A stretch of 8,707 nt of DNA, taken from the NCBI GenBank assembly GCA_051745635.1, contig JBNJEH010000089.1, positions 1 through 8,707 on the forward strand, given 5' to 3'. The stretch is from Brumimicrobium sp051745635 (lineage in GTDB: Bacteria > Bacteroidota > Bacteroidia > Flavobacteriales_D > Crocinitomicaceae). Of the stretch, positions 6,614 to 8,707 are shown one piece after another. The notes under the pieces were generated by a model. The model did not search any database. It was not told where the DNA came from and worked only from the letters and a program-made list of their open reading frames with translations. The translations under genes and the position numbers were made by a program. The number at the start of each line of letters is the position of its first letter. The first letter of the stretch is position 1.

Positions 6614-7912
6614 TTAAAAGTCAGACAATAACCCTTGAGTATCAACCCATGTCCAACCTGTGAAAGTACTTTTGTCAGCACCAACAGTGTTTGCTCCAGC
6701 ACCTACACTTGTAGCGTGAACATCCGTACCATCTTTGAATACATCTGTCAAACTCACTCCAGAAGCTAAAGTAATTTCGAGGTTAGCAAAGTTAAGATCA
6801 TCACTCGCAAAGTTATCTACTGAAGAAGGTCCAGAAGAAGATGCATCAGATTCTAATGCTAAATCACCTCTTCCATCTACAGGATCGGGGAAGTTGAAGT
6901 AATAAATATTTTCAAACGTTCCTCGCGCTCCATCGCGGAAGTGACCCAATTCTGATTCGGTGTTTCCTTTAACAGAACCGTTCTTTACGGTGTGAGCATC
7001 TAAGTAGCTTCCTTCGGGGCCGTCTACCTCAGTTCCGTGATCCGTAGCGTCACCAGCAATAACAATAAAGTTATCCATTGTACCAGCCCAGGCCTGGTCA
7101 GTATCGAGTGCATCGTCTCCAGCGTTCCAGATAATAGCATTTTTGGTATCTACTGTTCCACCGAACCATTCGATTCCGTCATCCTGATTCGCAACAACCT
7201 CGATATTTTCTACTACCGTTCCGTTACCGACACCACCGAGTGTCAAACCGTTGATTTCGTTTCCTTCACCGATATTTGAACCTCCGTGACGGATTGAAAT
7301 GTATTTCAGAACACCTGAGTTATCCGAAGCATCAGAACCTCCGTAAAGTCCATTTTGGTCAGACGGTGGAATTCCTTCAATTTGCACAGATGATGCATCC
7401 GCTGAGATTGGTGCATTACCCAATACGATCACACCGCCCCAAAGTCCTGACAAGTCTGAATCCATGTTTGGACTTGCAATTTCTCCAGAAACGATTTCAT
7501 CTGCTACTGTTGTGAAAATAATAGGTTCGTTTGCCGTTCCTTCTGCCATGATTTTAGCATCACGAGCAATAATCAAAGCCGTTGCATTGGGTCCTGAACC
7601 AACTTCACCTTTGATGACCGTTCCCGGCTCAATGGTCAATGTGTTCCCTGCTGTTACTACCACACGCGTCGTAAGAATGTACTCTTTATCTTTTGTCCAC
7701 GTCGTATTTTCCGTTACGTTGGAACTAACTTTTACCACAGATTCGTCCTCTGTTTCTTCTTCGTACTCACATGAACCGTCATCCTTGTCAGCATCTGCAT
7801 CGTAATTGATGGCCGTTTCATCCGTACAGCCATCTTTTTTACAAGAAACTGCCGTCATGGTGAATGCTGCCGAAAGCATCAACACCCCTAATTTTACCTT
7901 TCTGTTTTTCAT
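6614..7912 (-). CDS. Beta-helix surface lipoprotein paired with a TonB-dependent receptor
   Basis: The 432-residue product has a lipoprotein signal peptide with lipobox AVSC (Cys24). The mature start CKKDG has Lys at +3 and Asp at +4, resembling the Bacteroidota lipoprotein export signal, so cell-surface display is plausible. Residues 28-50 carry one CTDxxAxNYxxxAxxDDGSCxY motif, a small disulfide and acidic module known from Bacteroidota surface proteins and possibly calcium-binding. A strongly acidic linker (49-58) follows. From about 60 to 350 there are short repeated strands and Gly/Asn/Asp turns (TLTIEPGTVIKGEVG, LWGGVIVLGNAPI, KYISIRHGGSNIGEG, VENIEVVANQDDGIEWFGG, KNAIIWNAGDDALDTD), the pattern of a right-handed parallel beta-helix. 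No T9SS tail is present. It is the first gene of a probable operon with the receptor; the ligand is unknown. The ATG at 7912 is supported by the signal peptide and a promoter-like box just upstream. Confidence 0.85.
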   Translation of the reverse strand: MKNRKVKLGVLMLSAAFTMTAVSCKKDGCTDETAINYDADADKDDGSCEYEEETEDESVVKVSSNVTENTTWTKDKEYILTTRVVVTAGNTLTIEPGTVIKGEVGSGPNATALIIARDAKIMAEGTANEPIIFTTVADEIVSGEIASPNMDSDLSGLWGGVIVLGNAPISADASSVQIEGIPPSDQNGLYGGSDASDNSGVLKYISIRHGGSNIGEGNEINGLTLGGVGNGTVVENIEVVANQDDGIEWFGGTVDTKNAIIWNAGDDALDTDQAWAGTMDNFIVIAGDATDHGTEVDGPEGSYLDAHTVKNGSVKGNTESELGHFRDGARGTFENIYYFNFPDPVDGRGDLALESDASSSGPSSVDNFASDDLNFANLEITLASGVSLTDVFKDGTDVHATSVGAGANTVGADKSTFTGWTWVDTQGLLSDF

Positions 7913-7943
7913 CGCTTTGTTTTTTTTACGTTTAATTCTGGTG

Positions 7944-7951
7944 CAAAGATG
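7944..7951 (-). promoter_or_regulatory. Candidate -7 promoter box for the lipoprotein-receptor operon
   Basis: The minus strand reads CATCTTTG (7951-7944), a 7-of-8 match to the Bacteroidota consensus TAnnTTTG. It lies about 32 bp upstream of the ATG at 7912, giving a short leader of about 25 nt. No good TTG or TTTG -33 element is seen at the usual spacing, which would fit a promoter that depends on an activator. Confidence 0.4.
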
Positions 7952-8013
7952 CAGAGGAATAACGGTCGAATGGGTTTCGAAAAATTTATGCTTACATGAA
8001 CTTTATATTAAGA

Positions 8014-8110
8014 ATAATGCGTTAATATTATCAAAACAACTGCTTATCAATGTTTTAAGCGCATCAACAGCTCCTTAACAATAAAGTAACACATTAATAT
8101 GCGTTGAATT
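8014..8110. promoter_or_regulatory. Cluster of three ATGCG/TTAA elements upstream of the operon
   Basis: Related elements occur at 8014-8030 (AATAATGCGTTAATATT), at 8055-8066 on the opposite strand (GATGCGCTTAAA read on the minus strand), and at 8093-8110 (ATTAATATGCGTTGAATT). Their ATGCG cores are about 42 and 39 bp apart, close to four helical turns each. They lie upstream of the candidate promoter and resemble the palindromes at the ends of the receptor gene. A regulator-binding array is inferred, not shown. Confidence 0.25.
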
Positions 8111-8258
8111 CAGGAGAGGTTTTGCAGCGAATTAAATGGGTCGGTTAAACGCAGAGACGCAGTACAGCGGAATTTTGGACCATGGAATTGCAGTATTCTC
8201 TATGTGAACGCACACGAGGGTAACTGAAACGAAAGTAACAGTATCGGGCGGAAAAAAT
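8111..8258. other. Intergenic stretch without recognisable gene
   Basis: Together with 7913-8110 this makes a 346-bp gene-free gap. I see only a tandem hexamer (acgcag at 8149-8154 and 8157-8162) and two loose gtaac direct repeats (8220-8224 and 8235-8239). No convincing terminator for the gene ending at 8259 is visible. Confidence 0.5.
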
Positions 8259-8707
8259 TCAGTAGGGCTTTATGGCGGTAGTTGCCAGCCAACCCTGGTG
8301 ATCGGAATAGCGTACTTTTGCCCAGGAAGAATCGGCATTGTACTGGATCATCTCCACAGCACCCTGCGGTATCTGCACCGCACTCTCCATGCCATCAGGG
8401 TGCAAATAGATGGGCTGTTCTGAGGTCACAAATCCGTAATGGTGGCGATCATGAAAACTACTCAGTGTTATTAAAGCGGCCAATATCATCAGGAGTAAAC
8501 AACCCGCGGGGAAGATCAAACGACGCGACCACTGATGCGCGCTCGATTTCTTACGATATGTCAATAAAACATAAACGAAAATTGCGGTTATCAAAGAAAA
8601 TACGATTGCAAGGGAAAACCATCCGTAAAATGGAAGTACGTGCAAAAAGCGAATCATACCAGGTACGGGATGCACCCACGTCTGATCCGGATGCAATTCG
8701 CGGAAAG
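8259..8707 (-). CDS. BatE-like membrane protein with C-terminal SH3 domain (partial, 5' end outside the window)
   Basis: The frame is open to the window edge. The apparent start at 8696 is a TTG with Phe-Arg-Glu coding upstream, so this is the C-terminal part of a longer protein. Two transmembrane segments follow (about residues 24-46 and 60-80 counted from 8696), separated by a basic loop TYRKKSSAHQWSRR. After them come residues 88-145, which look like a bacterial SH3 domain (YLHPDGMESAVQIPQGAVEMIQ, SWAKVRYSDHQGWLATTAIKPY). TPR region, two TM helices and a C-terminal SH3 is the layout of BatE, the last gene of the Bacteroidota Bat (aerotolerance) operon with MoxR and VWA-domain proteins. The TPR part would lie beyond 8707 and cannot be seen, so other SH3 membrane proteins remain possible. 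A terminal position in a leftward operon fits the long gap after it. Confidence 0.6.
   Translation of the reverse strand, partial: FRELHPDQTWVHPVPGMIRFLHVLPFYGWFSLAIVFSLITAIFVYVLLTYRKKSSAHQWSRRLIFPAGCLLLMILAALITLSSFHDRHHYGFVTSEQPIYLHPDGMESAVQIPQGAVEMIQYNADSSWAKVRYSDHQGWLATTAIKPY

Noticed and set aside
8149..8162. Tandem acgcag hexamers as a possible repeat array
   Set aside because: Only two copies are present, with no regular spacers; this is not a CRISPR or other array. No CRISPR was seen anywhere in the window.

Overview
The window looks like chromosome of a Bacteroidota member, most likely a Flavobacteriia-type (possibly marine) bacterium. The evidence is a type IX secretion system (T9SS) type A sorting domain, a TonB-dependent receptor with an N-terminal carboxypeptidase-regulatory-like domain, lipoproteins with short lipoboxes, a CTDxxAxNY...DDGSC motif, a BatE-like SH3 membrane protein, near absence of Shine-Dalgarno sequences, and TAnnTTTG-type promoter boxes. 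All recognisable genes lie on the minus strand, so they are transcribed from right to left.

Layout from the right edge, in transcription order. (1) 8259-8707 is the C-terminal part of a BatE-like two-TM plus SH3 protein that runs off the window. (2) 7913-8258 is a gene-free stretch with a candidate promoter and a cluster of ATGCG/TTAA elements. (3) 6614-7912 encodes a probably surface-exposed beta-helix lipoprotein. (4) 3637-6534 encodes a 965-residue TonB-dependent receptor. It is separated from the lipoprotein by 79 bp holding an imperfect hairpin and is followed by an intrinsic terminator. Genes 3 and 4 probably form a transport pair that resembles SusC/SusD in logic, but the lipoprotein is not SusD-like. 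(5) 1934-3307 encodes a saccharopine dehydrogenase (LYS9-like) followed by a clear terminator. (6) 1234-1850 has no convincing gene but is unusually structured: a 340-bp unit bounded by imperfect 27-bp inverted repeats (MITE-like or an IS relic), a perfect 10-bp-arm palindrome, a 10-bp stem, and an orphan minus-strand terminator. (7) 796-1230 is an apparently 5'-truncated T9SS cargo protein of which only the sorting domain and a short upstream piece remain. (8) 117-782 encodes a small lipoprotein of unknown function 13 bp downstream of that remnant.

The best candidates for something undescribed are the lipoprotein/receptor pair, the near-identical palindromes sitting exactly on the receptor gene's start and stop, and the structured 1236-1840 interval. 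That interval carries a minus-strand promoter-like box, a 16-bp stem supported by G-U wobbles only in minus-strand RNA, and a terminator with no gene in front of it. Functions for these are inference, because no database search or folding calculation was possible.
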